From Aridibacter famidurans (GTDB taxonomy: Bacteria; Acidobacteriota; Blastocatellia; Pyrinomonadales; Pyrinomonadaceae): a stretch of 64,000 nt of DNA. Positions 47,429-55,794 of the stretch are shown here, piece after piece; position 1 is the stretch's first letter; every line of letters begins with the position of its first letter. The stretch lies in contig JAGFIQ010000126.1 in the NCBI GenBank assembly GCA_024103495.1, positions 27,689 to 91,688 on the forward strand. The letters run 5' to 3'. The position numbers and the translations under genes are program-made. The notes beneath the pieces are model-generated. The model was not told the DNA's origin and did not search any database. It saw only the letters and a list, made by a program, of their open reading frames with translations.

Positions 47429-47777
47429 GCTGCAAGATTCGTAGGGTGCAGAGGCAATGCAGTGCGGGGTCCTCTGTCCCGCTCAGTTGCCCCACGTTTC
47501 AAACGGGGGGATGAAAAAGCGATTCCCTGAAACATCTGCCGGCTTTAGCCGTCCTCGATCGGGGCTAGAGCCCTCTATCAATATCGCTATTTCCAACAAC
47601 CCCCCGCTAAAGCGAGGGGCAACTGATGCGTACGGGATCCGCGGCCGAGGCCGAGATCCTTACCTTTCGCTTGCGTCAGCATTTCTTGTCCGCATTCCAT
47701 TCCCCTTTCCGTCAATGAGTGTGAAGCGAAGATCCGCTTCGGAGATCCAAAAGCAATCATAGAAAGGAGAAAAACAG
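47429..47777. repeat. Repeat-bearing gap before the OsmC gene
   Basis: A repeat CAGTTGCCCC..TTT..ACGGGGGG is present at 47484-47510 and inverted at about 47600-47625. A third copy lies at 4797-4818 next to the receptor terminator. A GGAG-based ribosome binding site for the OsmC gene lies at 47764-47770. No gene is seen. Confidence 0.65.
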
Positions 47778-48347
47778 ATGACACAGCAATCGATGCAGGA
47801 AGAGAAGATCATTAACGGCGTGAACGTGACCAGTTTGTTCGGAACGATGGACGCGATCAAGGAGAAGAACGACATCGCGGCATTTCAGTTCCGCGCCTCG
47901 AATAAGTGGGTAAACGGAGCGAACAACCGGACGACCGTCGATGAATACTACGGCGCTTGCGAGACGCACTCGCGCGAAACGCCGTTCACCTTCGAGAAGG
48001 ACGAGCCCCCGATCCTGCTCGGCGAGGACAAGGGCGCGAACCCGGTCGAGTACCTGTTCGCGGCTCTCGCCGGATGCCTGACGACGGGTCTTGTCTATCA
48101 CGCCGCGGCGCGCGGGATCGAGCTCGACGAGGTCGAATCGACCTACGAAGGGAACATCGATCTGCGCGGATTTCTCGGAATGGACGAATCGGTCCGGAAC
48201 GGATATGAGGGGATCACCGTCACGTTCAGGATCAAGTCCGACGCTCCGAGGGAACAGCTGGAAGAGCTCGTTGAGGTCGCCCAGCAGCGTTCGCCGGTCT
48301 ATGACTGTGTAAGCAATCCCGTTCCGGTGAGCGTGAAACTTGCCTGA
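47778..48347 (+). CDS. OsmC/Ohr-type peroxide-reductase family protein
   Basis: The 189-residue protein would reduce organic hydroperoxides or other oxidants via two cysteines. It has 'FRASNKWVNGANNRT', the reactive 'ALAGCLTTGLVYHAAARGI' with the peroxidatic Cys, and 'SPVYDCVSNPVPV' with the resolving Cys. Arrangement and length fit the COG1765 OsmC branch. AAAGGAG lies nine bases before the ATG. The DUF4395 gene follows 17 bases later, so both are probably co-transcribed. Confidence 0.93.
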   Translation: MTQQSMQEEKIINGVNVTSLFGTMDAIKEKNDIAAFQFRASNKWVNGANNRTTVDEYYGACETHSRETPFTFEKDEPPILLGEDKGANPVEYLFAALAGCLTTGLVYHAAARGIELDEVESTYEGNIDLRGFLGMDESVRNGYEGITVTFRIKSDAPREQLEELVEVAQQRSPVYDCVSNPVPVSVKLA

Positions 48348-48364
48348 GGGCAGGGAGTAACCAA

Positions 48365-48868
48365 ATGGGGAAGGTAATATCGTTGAAAACAAGGAGGAAC
48401 ATCGAGATGCAGGGCTTCCTGGGTCTCGATGACCTCCAGATCGCCCAGCTCGACGGCTGGCTCAGATTCTCGCCGCTGGTCTGCCTGACGTGGACCGCGG
48501 CGGGGCTCTGGCTGGCGTCGCCATCGGTGATCGCCGCGCTCGTTCCGTTCGCTCTGTTGGGGGGTGTCCTGAAAAGGCATCCGTTCGACACGGCGTACAA
48601 CTACGGGCTCCGGATTCTGACGGGCGGACCGAAGATTCCCGTGTACGGAAAGCCGAGGAAGTTCGGCTGCCTGATGGCTTCCGCCGTGCTGTCTCTGACC
48701 GCGGCGGCATTCTACGGGGGAGTTCCGGCGGCGGGGTATGCGCTGGGAGGCCTGATGGTCGCGCTTGCTTCTGTCAACGTGACAACGGGTTTCTGCGTGC
48801 CGTCGTACACCTACGCGAAGATCTTCGGCCCCGTGAGGCGGACCGGAACTGTCCGTTCGGCCGGATGA
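48365..48868 (+). CDS. DUF4395-like membrane protein
   Basis: The 167-residue protein has three to four hydrophobic segments and ends with 'NVTTGFCVPSYTYAKIFGPV', the typical end of DUF4395 proteins ('GfC..C..Y'). The second cysteine of that motif is replaced by Ser, so a redox pair is not complete. 'LLGGVLKRHPFDTAYN' matches the family pattern of PF.(l/a)Y. It follows an OsmC gene, a common neighbour of redox-related DUF4395 genes. Confidence 0.78.
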   Translation: MGKVISLKTRRNIEMQGFLGLDDLQIAQLDGWLRFSPLVCLTWTAAGLWLASPSVIAALVPFALLGGVLKRHPFDTAYNYGLRILTGGPKIPVYGKPRKFGCLMASAVLSLTAAAFYGGVPAAGYALGGLMVALASVNVTTGFCVPSYTYAKIFGPVRRTGTVRSAG

Positions 48869-48901
48869 CGTCACCCTTTTCGGATAGACCTGCTGCCGGT
48901 C

Positions 48902-49789
48902 TTACTCAGAGACCGGCAGTCTTACTATGAATGTCGATCCCTTGTTCGGGCCTTTGCTTTTGACAAGGATCCTTCCGCCGTAAGACCCCACGATCGAACG
49001 GACGATGAACAAGCCGAGGCCCGTGCCCTTCGGGTCCGAAGCCCCCGAGCCCCGCACCCTGTAAAACCTCTTGAAAATGCTCTTGAGTTCCGACGAGGGA
49101 ATGCCTCGGCCCCGGTCCTTCACGTGGACTTCCGCCATCCCGGTAGAGCGCAGCCGGAACTTGACCGCAATGTCGGGGTCGTCGCCGGAGTACTTGACCG
49201 CGTTATCCAGAAGGTTGAGGAAGACCGTCTGCAGGTCTTCGCGGTCGGCTTCGATCATCAACTCGTCGGACCCTTCCGTGATCTTGATCGCGTCTTCGGG
49301 CAGATTGTAACGGGTGACGATCTGCGAAACGGATTCGGCGACGATCTCCCTCAGATCGACCGGCGCGACATTTGAGCGGCGGTTCTTCTCTTTCGTTTTG
49401 CTCGCGGCGAGCACCTGCTCCACCGTCGCTAGGAGGCGGTCGCTGTCAGCAAGCATTATGTCGTAGAACTCAAGACGCTTCTCCGGGGTCAGGTCCCTTT
49501 GCTTCAAAGTTTGCAGGTAAAGGCGGATGGATGCGAGCGGCGTTTTCAGTTCGTGCGTGACCGCGTTGAGAAACGCGTCCTGCTGTTCGTTCTTTCGGAT
49601 CTCGCGGACAAGAAAAGTCGTGTTCAGCACAAGTCCGGTGATCAGTAGCGCGAAGAAGACGATCCCGAGCACAAGCAGTGCTATCTGCTGAAGATTGAGG
49701 AGTATCCAGCCGACCTGGAGCGCGATCGCAAGCGCTATCAGGAGCGCCCCGAGAACAACGAAGAAGATGGTGGATTTTCTGCGTCTCAT
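48902..49789 (-). CDS. Sensor histidine kinase
   Basis: The 295-residue protein has two transmembrane helices (~8-28, 38-60) with almost no external loop, so it may sense a membrane state. The HisKA part holds the phospho-His79 in 'NAVTHELKTPLASIRL'. The ATPase part has the N box 'LNLLDNAVKYS', G1 'DRGRGIP' and G2 'GTGLGLFIVRSI'. No response regulator is adjacent. The one at 41265-41966 is the nearest candidate. It is on the minus strand, separate from the desaturase downstream. Confidence 0.93.
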   Translation of the reverse strand: MRRRKSTIFFVVLGALLIALAIALQVGWILLNLQQIALLVLGIVFFALLITGLVLNTTFLVREIRKNEQQDAFLNAVTHELKTPLASIRLYLQTLKQRDLTPEKRLEFYDIMLADSDRLLATVEQVLAASKTKEKNRRSNVAPVDLREIVAESVSQIVTRYNLPEDAIKITEGSDELMIEADREDLQTVFLNLLDNAVKYSGDDPDIAVKFRLRSTGMAEVHVKDRGRGIPSSELKSIFKRFYRVRGSGASDPKGTGLGLFIVRSIVGSYGGRILVKSKGPNKGSTFIVRLPVSE

Positions 49790-49815
49790 CCAACCGACAC
49801 GGTAAAGAAGGAATG

Positions 49816-49851
49816 AAAAAAAGGCAAAGCCCGCAAGGGCTCTGCCTTTCG
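49816..49851 (-). terminator. Rho-independent terminator of the histidine kinase region (minus strand)
   Basis: AAAGGCA/TGCCTTT with inner GCCC/GGGC (49820-49849) form a long stem with a GCAA loop. On the minus strand it is followed by TTTTTT. It lies between the desaturase stop (49874) and the kinase start (49789), so it terminates the desaturase transcript. Confidence 0.85.
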
Positions 49852-49873
49852 CAATTCATCAACGGGCAGTATT

Positions 49874-50743
49874 TCAGGCCGCCTTCCGAAGTGGGACCGC
49901 GTCGTTCTTACGCTCTTCCAGATCGAAAGCGTAAACGTCGCTGATGATCCCGAGCTTCCCAAGCGCCTTGATCTGGATCCAGTTCAGATCCACCTCGTAC
50001 CAGCGAAGTCCGTGTTTCGCCGACCTGGGGTATGGGTGATGGTTGTTGTGCCAGGCTTCGCCGAAGGTAATAGCCGCTACGCGAGCGTTGTTCGTTGAGG
50101 TGTCGCGGGTCTCGAAACGCCTCGATCCCCAAAGGTGCGTCGCGGAGTTCACAAACCACGTGGCGTGCCAGCCGACCACGGTCCTGAAAAAGATCCCCCA
50201 GACGACCATCGTCCATCCGCCGACCGCGAAGAGTATGCCGCCGGCTATGACGGAGGTCAGCCAATAGTACTTGTCGGCAAAGACGTTGAGCGGGTCCTTG
50301 ACAAGGTCCGGCGAATAACGCTCGTGCGTTTTCATATCGTGAGTTTGCGAACGCCCCTTGAAGATCCAGCCCACGTGCGACCAGAAGAAGCCGTTCTTCG
50401 GACTGTGCGGATCCTTGTCCGTATCGGTGTAGGCGTGGTGCATTCTGTGGGTAGTTACCCAGCTGAGCGGACCGGCCTGCACGGCGAGCGTGCCGCAGAT
50501 CATCAGGAACCTTTCCAGCCAGAGCGGAGCCTTGAACCCCCTGTGAGTGAGCAGGCGATGGTATCCGAGGCCGATCCCAAGGCTTCCCGAGATCCACCAG
50601 GCGATCACCGCGGCGGCAAGATTCTGCCAGGAAAAAGTGAAGAACGCCGCGACGGCGATCACGTGAAAAATAGCGACGGCGATGATCGTATGCCAGTTCA
50701 GCTTGTTGTCAATTACGGGGTTTAACTCGATAACGTTGTTCAT
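49874..50743 (-). CDS. Acyl-CoA/fatty acid delta-9-type desaturase
   Basis: The 289-residue membrane enzyme inserts a double bond into acyl chains with di-iron chemistry, controlling membrane fluidity. The three histidine boxes are present: 'HRLLTH' (His62-His67), 'HRMHHAYTD' and 'HNNHHPYPRS'. Hydrophobic segments lie around 20-60 and 155-190. The length fits the bacterial delta-9 group. GAGGT lies close to the ATG. It is a single-gene unit with its own terminator, divergent from the MscS channel gene. Confidence 0.95.
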   Translation of the reverse strand: MNNVIELNPVIDNKLNWHTIIAVAIFHVIAVAAFFTFSWQNLAAAVIAWWISGSLGIGLGYHRLLTHRGFKAPLWLERFLMICGTLAVQAGPLSWVTTHRMHHAYTDTDKDPHSPKNGFFWSHVGWIFKGRSQTHDMKTHERYSPDLVKDPLNVFADKYYWLTSVIAGGILFAVGGWTMVVWGIFFRTVVGWHATWFVNSATHLWGSRRFETRDTSTNNARVAAITFGEAWHNNHHPYPRSAKHGLRWYEVDLNWIQIKALGKLGIISDVYAFDLEERKNDAVPLRKAA

Positions 50744-50880
50744 TAGTACCTCTGATTTTCCGGGATCGGGAGAGGCGGACGTGCCGCCATTAACGAGGCT
50801 AACAGGTTCGCGCCCGGACGGGTGTAAGAGTTTTGTAATAGCTTTTTCATATTCGGTTCTAATAGAATTTCGGAAACCCT

Positions 50881-51795
50881 ATGGAACCCTTGATAAGAAC
50901 CTGGCTCTCGGACCCTACGGTCATCCGAGTGATCACCGCCGTTGTCGGATTAGTGGTGATCATCGTCATCGCGCGGATCATAAGGTCTTCGATAACAAGG
51001 TATGTTTCCGGAACGGACAGTCGATACAGGCTCCGGAAGTTCATCACCTTTCTCGCTTACATCCTCGTGGCGCTGATGATCAGCGTGATCTTCAGCGATC
51101 AGCTGAGCGGGCTGACCGTCGCCTTCGGAGTCGCCGGCGCGGGGATCGCTTTCGCATTGCAGGAGGTCATCGCCAGCTTCGCCGGCTGGTTCGCGATCCA
51201 CTTCGCTCAGTTCTACAAGACGGGCGACCGGGTAGAGGTCGGAGGGATCAAGGGCGATGTGATCGACATCTCGTTCCTGCGGACGATATTGATGGAGATC
51301 CGCGAATGGGTTGACGGCGACCTGTACACCGGCCGCGTTGTCCGCGTTGCAAACAGCTTCGTTTTCAAGGCGCCTGTGTATAACTATTCGGGCGAGTTTC
51401 CGTTCCTCTGGGACGAGATCAAGATCCCTGTGAAATACGGAAGCGATCACAAGCTTGCGCGTCGAATCCTTCTAGGAGTCGCCGAGAAGATCCTCGAGGA
51501 TTACGCAAGGGAGGCGGCGGTCTCGTGGGAAGAATTCTCGAAACGGTTCCTGCTTGAATCGGCGCTGACGGAGCCTATGGTGACAATGGTCGCTAACGAC
51601 AACTGGATCGAGTTCACGATGCGGTACGTCGTCGACTTCAACAAGCGCCGGACGACGAAGGACCTTCTGTTCTCAACTATTCTCGATGACTTTGACAAGA
51701 CGGAGGGGGCGGTCCAGATAGCGTCGGCGACGTTCCACCTTGTGGAAGCGCCGCCGATAAATGTGAACCTGAGAAGGGAAGACGAGGTACGATAG
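50881..51795 (+). CDS. Small MscS-family mechanosensitive channel
   Basis: The 304-residue protein has an N-terminal membrane segment (~15-35), a second (~58-75), and the pore helix 'GLTVAFGVAGAGIAFALQEVIASFAGW' (core 'GVAGAGIAFALQEV') that lines MscS channels. The cytoplasmic part has the usual beta domain ('FYKTGDRVEVGGIKGDV'). It lacks the extra N-terminal helices of long variants. The last codons GAG GTA CGA TAG lie inside the first REP-like repeat unit of the following array, so the stop codon is repeat-derived. Confidence 0.9.
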   Translation: MEPLIRTWLSDPTVIRVITAVVGLVVIIVIARIIRSSITRYVSGTDSRYRLRKFITFLAYILVALMISVIFSDQLSGLTVAFGVAGAGIAFALQEVIASFAGWFAIHFAQFYKTGDRVEVGGIKGDVIDISFLRTILMEIREWVDGDLYTGRVVRVANSFVFKAPVYNYSGEFPFLWDEIKIPVKYGSDHKLARRILLGVAEKILEDYAREAAVSWEEFSKRFLLESALTEPMVTMVANDNWIEFTMRYVVDFNKRRTTKDLLFSTILDDFDKTEGAVQIASATFHLVEAPPINVNLRREDEVR

Positions 51796-52173
51796 GCTTC
51801 AGCCTGTCGATTCGAGGTACGATAGGTTTCAGCCTGTCGATTCGAGGTACGATAGGCTTCAGCCTGTCGATTCGAGGTGCGATAGGCTCTAGCCCGTCGA
51901 TCTCCGCGCATTCGCGCGGCGCAAACTGAAGTTCACGGTACCTCGACGTACGATAGGTTTCAGCCTGTCGATTCGAGGTACGATAGGCTTCAGCCTGTCG
52001 AAATCCCGCGCATTCGCGCGGCGCAAACTGAAGTTCACGGTACCTCGCGGTACGATAGGTTTCAGCCTGTCGATCTCCGCGCATTCGCGCGGCGCAAACT
52101 GAAGTTCACGGTACCTCGAGGTACGATAGGTTTCAGCCTGTCGATTCGAGGTACGATAGGCTTCAGCCTGTCG
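51784..52173 (+). repeat. Left REP-like array (RAYT-associated)
   Basis: Nine copies of a ~30-base unit A with the hairpin core CGATAGGCTTCAGCCTGTCG are mixed with three copies of a ~41-base unit B that has the perfect hairpin CCGCGCATTCGCGCGG. Each B follows an A, giving a 71-base composite. All units point the same way on the plus strand. Both unit ends carry GAGGTAC or its inverse GTACCTC. The array starts in the MscS reading frame and ends 25 bases from the RAYT stop. Confidence 0.95.
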
Positions 52174-52198
52174 TGCAAGTTCACATTCAAGATCAGAG

Positions 52199-52927
52199 TT
52201 AGACGGCTTCGTATTTTGGACGCAGATCTTCGGCCAGGTAGGTGCCATTCCATTCCTGCCACTTTGTAATGAGCCCTGCCTTTACGGGATTCCGAATCGT
52301 ATACCTGATCACCCTGAATAGTTCCGTTTCGTCTCTGACGAATCTGTCGTAGCTCTCTCTTTCCCAGAAACTTCCAGTCCTGGCTAAAGCAAGGTTAGCT
52401 CTGCGTGCCGAGACTCCCTTTATAGACTTCATTATTTCCGGTACTGTGCTCCTTGATGTGAGATATCGAGATCTGTCAGAAGCTCGGTCATTTTCGAGAT
52501 CTGATACGGTTAGTAGCGGTCTTATCACTAAGTGTACGTGGTTCGACATGATACAGAAAGCGAGTAGTCGGTAGTTGTCGCTTGCCTTCTTTTGCATCAC
52601 TTCCATCACGATTTTCTGGATTTCCGGATCGGCCAGCCATTTAGGGCCGTGCCGAACCCCGTCTAGTATTTCCTCAAACCTCAAGAACCAATCACGTTCA
52701 AACTGTGAAAGGTCTGCTTCGGCTTTCTCAAGGATTCGGGGATCCTTCTCCGTTTGTTGTAAACGCGAAAATTGATGCTGGCGAGCTTCTTTCTGTCGTT
52801 TGTACCTTCGGAGCTCGTTCCTCGGAATAGAGCCCGCTAATCTGAAGGTAATGAAGAAAGTCGCATCGAGAGGATGGATGTGGGGAAGGCGTCGTGAGTA
52901 TCGGCCCTTGAATTCAAATCGGTCCAT
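52199..52927 (-). mobile_element. REP-associated tyrosine transposase (RAYT, Y1/HUH type)
   Basis: The 242-residue protein belongs to the IS200-like Y1 transposases that are linked to REP palindromes. It has the N-terminal 'PHIHPLDATFFITFRLAGSIP', the HUH metal site 'MSNHVHLVIRP' (His130, His132) and the catalytic Tyr193 in 'FWERESYDRFVRDETELF'. 'YTIRNPVKAGL' follows, as in this family. It would nick and rejoin single-stranded DNA at the palindromes. It is flanked by two arrays of REP-like hairpins and lacks transposon ends or a second gene, as expected for a domesticated RAYT. Confidence 0.93.
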
Positions 52928-53011
52928 ATCGGCTCCAGGACCTTTTTGTATTTTCTAGCGACTCCCACAATCGCGGCGTGCCAAATTTAGCGTAAAGGGA
53001 GTGTCCATGTC

Positions 53012-53632
53012 GAGGTACGATAGGCTTCAGCCTGTCGATTCGAGGTACGATAGGCTCTAGCCCGTCGATCTCCGCGCATTCGCGCGGCGCAAACTGAAGT
53101 TCACGGTACCTCGCGGTACGATAGGTTTCAGCCTGTCGATTCGAGGTACGATAGGCTTCAGCCTGTCGAAATCCCGCGCATTCGCGCGGCGCAAACTGAA
53201 GTTCACGGTACCACGAGGTACGATAGGCTTCAGCCTGTCGAAATCCCGCGCATTCGCGCGGCGCAAACTGAAGTTCACGGTACCTCGCGGTACGATAGGC
53301 TTCAGCCTGTCGATTCGAGGTACGATAGGCTTCAGCCTGTCGAAATCCCGCGCATTCGCGCGGCGCAAACTGAAGTTCACGGTACCTCGCGGTACGATAG
53401 GTTTCAGCCTGTCGATTCGAGGTGCGATAGGCTCTAGCCCGTCGATCTCCGCGCATTCGCGCGGCGCAAACTGAAGTTCACGGTACCTCGCGGTACGATA
53501 GGCTCTAGCCCGTCGATCTCCGCGCATTCGCGCGGCGCAAACTGAAGTTCACGGTACCTCGCGGTACGATAGGTTTCAGCCTGTCGATCTCCGCGCATTC
53601 GCGCGGCGCAAACTGAAGTTCACGGTACCTCG
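53012..53632 (+). repeat. Right REP-like array (RAYT-associated)
   Basis: Eleven A units and seven B units continue the same pattern and the same orientation as the left array, with the 71-base A-B period clear between 53491 and 53562. The last B unit runs into the 3' end of mqnC: the minus-strand read GAG GTA CCG TGA supplies its last three codons and stop. Confidence 0.95.
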
Positions 53633-54729
53633 GCGCGAACTAGTTTGCGTGCCACCTCCCGATCGACATAGTTATAAAGAATGTCCCTTTGCCGGGGCCT
53701 GTAGCCCGCCTCCCTGATCTGGTATCGAAGCTCCTTCTCGTTTGCGTCCGTGTTCGCTCCCGCCGCCGAGACCACGTTCTCCTCGATCATGATCGAGCCC
53801 ATATCGTCGGCTCCGAATCCGAGCGCCGTCTGCCCAAGCCTCAGTCCCTGGGTCAGCCACGAAGCCTGAATGTGCTGGATATTGTCGAGGAACAGCCGAG
53901 AAACGGCGAGCATCTTCAGGTAGTCGATCCCCGTCGGCTCCTCGGTGATCTTCCTTCCCAAGGCCGTATTTTCTCTCTGGAAGGTCCACGGGATAAATGC
54001 CGTAAAGCCCCCCGTCTCATCCTGAAGGTCGCGGATCTTCTGCAAATGCCCGACGCGGTGGCGTACGTCGTCGCCGATTCCGAACATCATCGTTGCCGTC
54101 GATCGCAAACCGACTTTGTGGACGGCCCTCATCACGTCGAGCCATTCCTGCGAAGTGCATTTGGTCGAGACACGTTTGCGCACCTCGTCGTCCAGGATCT
54201 CCGCTCCGCCGCCGGGCATTGAATTCAGCCCCGCCTTCTTCAGCCTCGCGAGTATTGTCTCGTAGTCCAGCCCGCTGATCAGGTGGATGTTGTGGATCTC
54301 CGGGGGCGAGAAGCAGTGGAGCTGGAAGTCCGGGTACTTCTCGTGAAGAGTGGAAAGCAGGTCCTCATACCACTCGATATCGAAATCAGGGTGAAGGCCG
54401 CCCTGCATGAGCACGCCCGTCCCTCCGAGCGCGATCGTTTCGTCGATCCGTTTGCAGATCTCCTCGATCGAATGCACGTATGTGTCGGGTTTTCCGGGCC
54501 TTCGGTAGAAGGCGCAAAACGTGCAGACCACGTTGCAGACGTTCGTGTAGTTGATGTTCCGGTCGATGATGTATGTCACCACGTCCGGGTCGTTCTTACG
54601 CCTTCGAACCTCGTCGGCCGCTGCGCCGATCTTCGCTAGATCGCGGGATTCCAGCAGTTCTCTGCATTCGTACGCGGTTATACGGACGCCGTCGAGCACC
54701 TTGTCCAGAATTGGTTGAATGTCACTCAT
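53620..54729 (-). CDS. mqnC: Cyclic dehypoxanthinyl futalosine synthase MqnC
   Basis: This radical-SAM enzyme of the futalosine route to menaquinone closes the ring of dehypoxanthinyl futalosine. From the ATG at 54729 it has 369 residues; a GTG nine codons earlier is possible. The cluster-binding motif is 'CNVVCTFC' (Cys65, Cys69, Cys72), with 'INYTNVCN' before it and 'GGLHPDFDIEWYEDLL' and 'SMPGGGAEIL' as family signatures. MqnA is encoded at 56214-57008. The C-terminal 'EVP' and stop come from the REP-like array, a small change that should not affect the barrel. Confidence 0.94.
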   Translation of the reverse strand: MSDIQPILDKVLDGVRITAYECRELLESRDLAKIGAAADEVRRRKNDPDVVTYIIDRNINYTNVCNVVCTFCAFYRRPGKPDTYVHSIEEICKRIDETIALGGTGVLMQGGLHPDFDIEWYEDLLSTLHEKYPDFQLHCFSPPEIHNIHLISGLDYETILARLKKAGLNSMPGGGAEILDDEVRKRVSTKCTSQEWLDVMRAVHKVGLRSTATMMFGIGDDVRHRVGHLQKIRDLQDETGGFTAFIPWTFQRENTALGRKITEEPTGIDYLKMLAVSRLFLDNIQHIQASWLTQGLRLGQTALGFGADDMGSIMIEENVVSAAGANTDANEKELRYQIREAGYRPRQRDILYNYVDREVARKLVRAEVP

Positions 54730-54945
54730 AACAGTTGATCCCAAGCGCCGCGGCACGTGTCGATCTGCAAATCGATTCGCAGATTCCGAAAAACGGCGTC
54801 ATTCCGAATCCGAAAACACGGGGTCCGCGAAATTAATGGTCAAGCATTCGAGCGAAAGATCAACAATCGTGCCGAAATCTGACCTGATCCGCGGAGTTTT
54901 TGCGCCTTAGTAAACAAAGCAATTATACAGAGAGGCGACATCGAT

Positions 54946-55050
54946 ATGAAAAGCAACGAACAGGATATGGGAACAGGGAACGCGGGATTGGTGGTCTTCG
55001 TCGTTACGGCGCTCTGGCTTCTGCTCTTCTACTCGGACATCTTCCGGTAG
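54946..55050 (+). CDS. Micro-membrane protein 1 (34 residues)
   Basis: The reading frame codes for a single hydrophobic helix of ~20 residues after a short polar start ('MKSNEQDMGTGNAG') and ends '..ALWLLLFYSDIFR'. AGAGAGGCG upstream of the ATG could be a ribosome binding site. It is too short for most gene finders. The end resembles the next small frame (W-x3-F-x-S-x-I-F), which supports both as real. Function unknown; short single-helix proteins often serve as subunits of membrane complexes. Confidence 0.6.
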   Translation: MKSNEQDMGTGNAGLVVFVVTALWLLLFYSDIFR

Positions 55051-55172
55051 GCCCCGGACGCGCAATTTTTTTCGGGCTCTTGCGCAAAATCCGGATATGA
55101 GCCGTCCGCTAACATGAGATCAATACAAACGGGCGAACATTGGCAATGCTCGTAGCAAAGGCGGTAAAGAGG

Positions 55173-55274
55173 ATGAGAGAAACGGGAAGAGATCTGGTTT
55201 TCAGCGACGTAATGGTGCTGCTCCTTGCGGGAGTCGCAGCATGGTGCCTGGTCTTCCTTTCCGGGATCTTCTAG
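55173..55274 (+). CDS. Micro-membrane protein 2 (33 residues, 42 if ATG 55146 is used)
   Basis: The frame codes 'MRETGRDLVFSDVM' and a hydrophobic helix ending 'AAWCLVFLSGIF'. The ATG at 55146 in the same frame is an alternative, as the AAAGAGG before 55173 is very close to the start. It shares the C-terminal W-x3-F-x-S-x-I-F pattern with the small protein 120 bases upstream, so they look like a duplicated pair. A strong terminator follows, giving a two-gene unit. Confidence 0.55.
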   Translation: MRETGRDLVFSDVMVLLLAGVAAWCLVFLSGIF

Positions 55275-55308
55275 TTTTTGGAACAATTCCTCCGCACCCC
55301 TCCTGTCA

Positions 55309-55345
55309 ACGCCCCCGCCCAAACCGGCGGGGGCGTCTTCATTTT
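55309..55345 (+). terminator. Strong rho-independent terminator after the micro-membrane genes
   Basis: An 11-bp perfect GC-rich stem (55309-55319 with 55326-55336) and 6-base loop are followed by a T-rich run. Confidence 0.9.
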
Positions 55346-55374
55346 CAATCAGGGAACGCTAGAATGTACGCGAG

Positions 55375-55794
55375 ATGGTCGATCCTTATCGCGACAAGAT
55401 GGTGTTCCCGCGTGCGCTAGGTGTCTGGGGTTTGATAGTTCTCGCCGAATCGGTACACGGGACATTACGGACGCTCTTCCTCGAGCCCGTGATGGGCGGA
55501 CCCGAAGCGAGGCGCCTGTCCGTCCTCACGGGCGCCGTGCTGATCTTCCTTGTCACAGTTCTTTTTATTCGATGGATCGGTACGCGTTCGGTCCCAAGAC
55601 TCATCGCGATAGGAGCCATGTGGGTCGCTCTGACGATCGCCTTCGAAGTCCTCCTTGGGCGATTCGTGCTCGGGCTTTCCTGGGAAAGGCTGCTCGAGGA
55701 TTACGATCTTTCGCGCGGCGGGCTTATGATCTTCGGGCTGATATTTATGCTGTTCGCGCCTCTCATCGCGGCAAGGCTCAGGGGGATCCGCTGA
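55375..55794 (+). CDS. Four-helix membrane protein of unknown function
   Basis: The 139-residue protein has hydrophobic segments at about 15-30, 47-65, 75-95 and 113-132. No known motif is seen. Its stop overlaps the ATG of the following gene (TGATG), so the two are translationally coupled. This pairing with an Imm63-like gene suggests a small membrane/immunity-type unit. Confidence 0.65.
   Translation: MVDPYRDKMVFPRALGVWGLIVLAESVHGTLRTLFLEPVMGGPEARRLSVLTGAVLIFLVTVLFIRWIGTRSVPRLIAIGAMWVALTIAFEVLLGRFVLGLSWERLLEDYDLSRGGLMIFGLIFMLFAPLIAARLRGIR

Noticed and set aside
51501..53527. Minus-strand frames coding RQAEAYRTS/RYRELQFAPRECA-type repeats
   Set aside because: They are pure translations of the REP-like arrays with no ribosome site and no conserved domain.
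51784..53632. Regular repeats that could look like a CRISPR array
   Set aside because: The units are contiguous hairpins without unique spacers, and no cas1, cas2 or effector genes are present. The Cas4-like gene at 58.8 kb is not linked.
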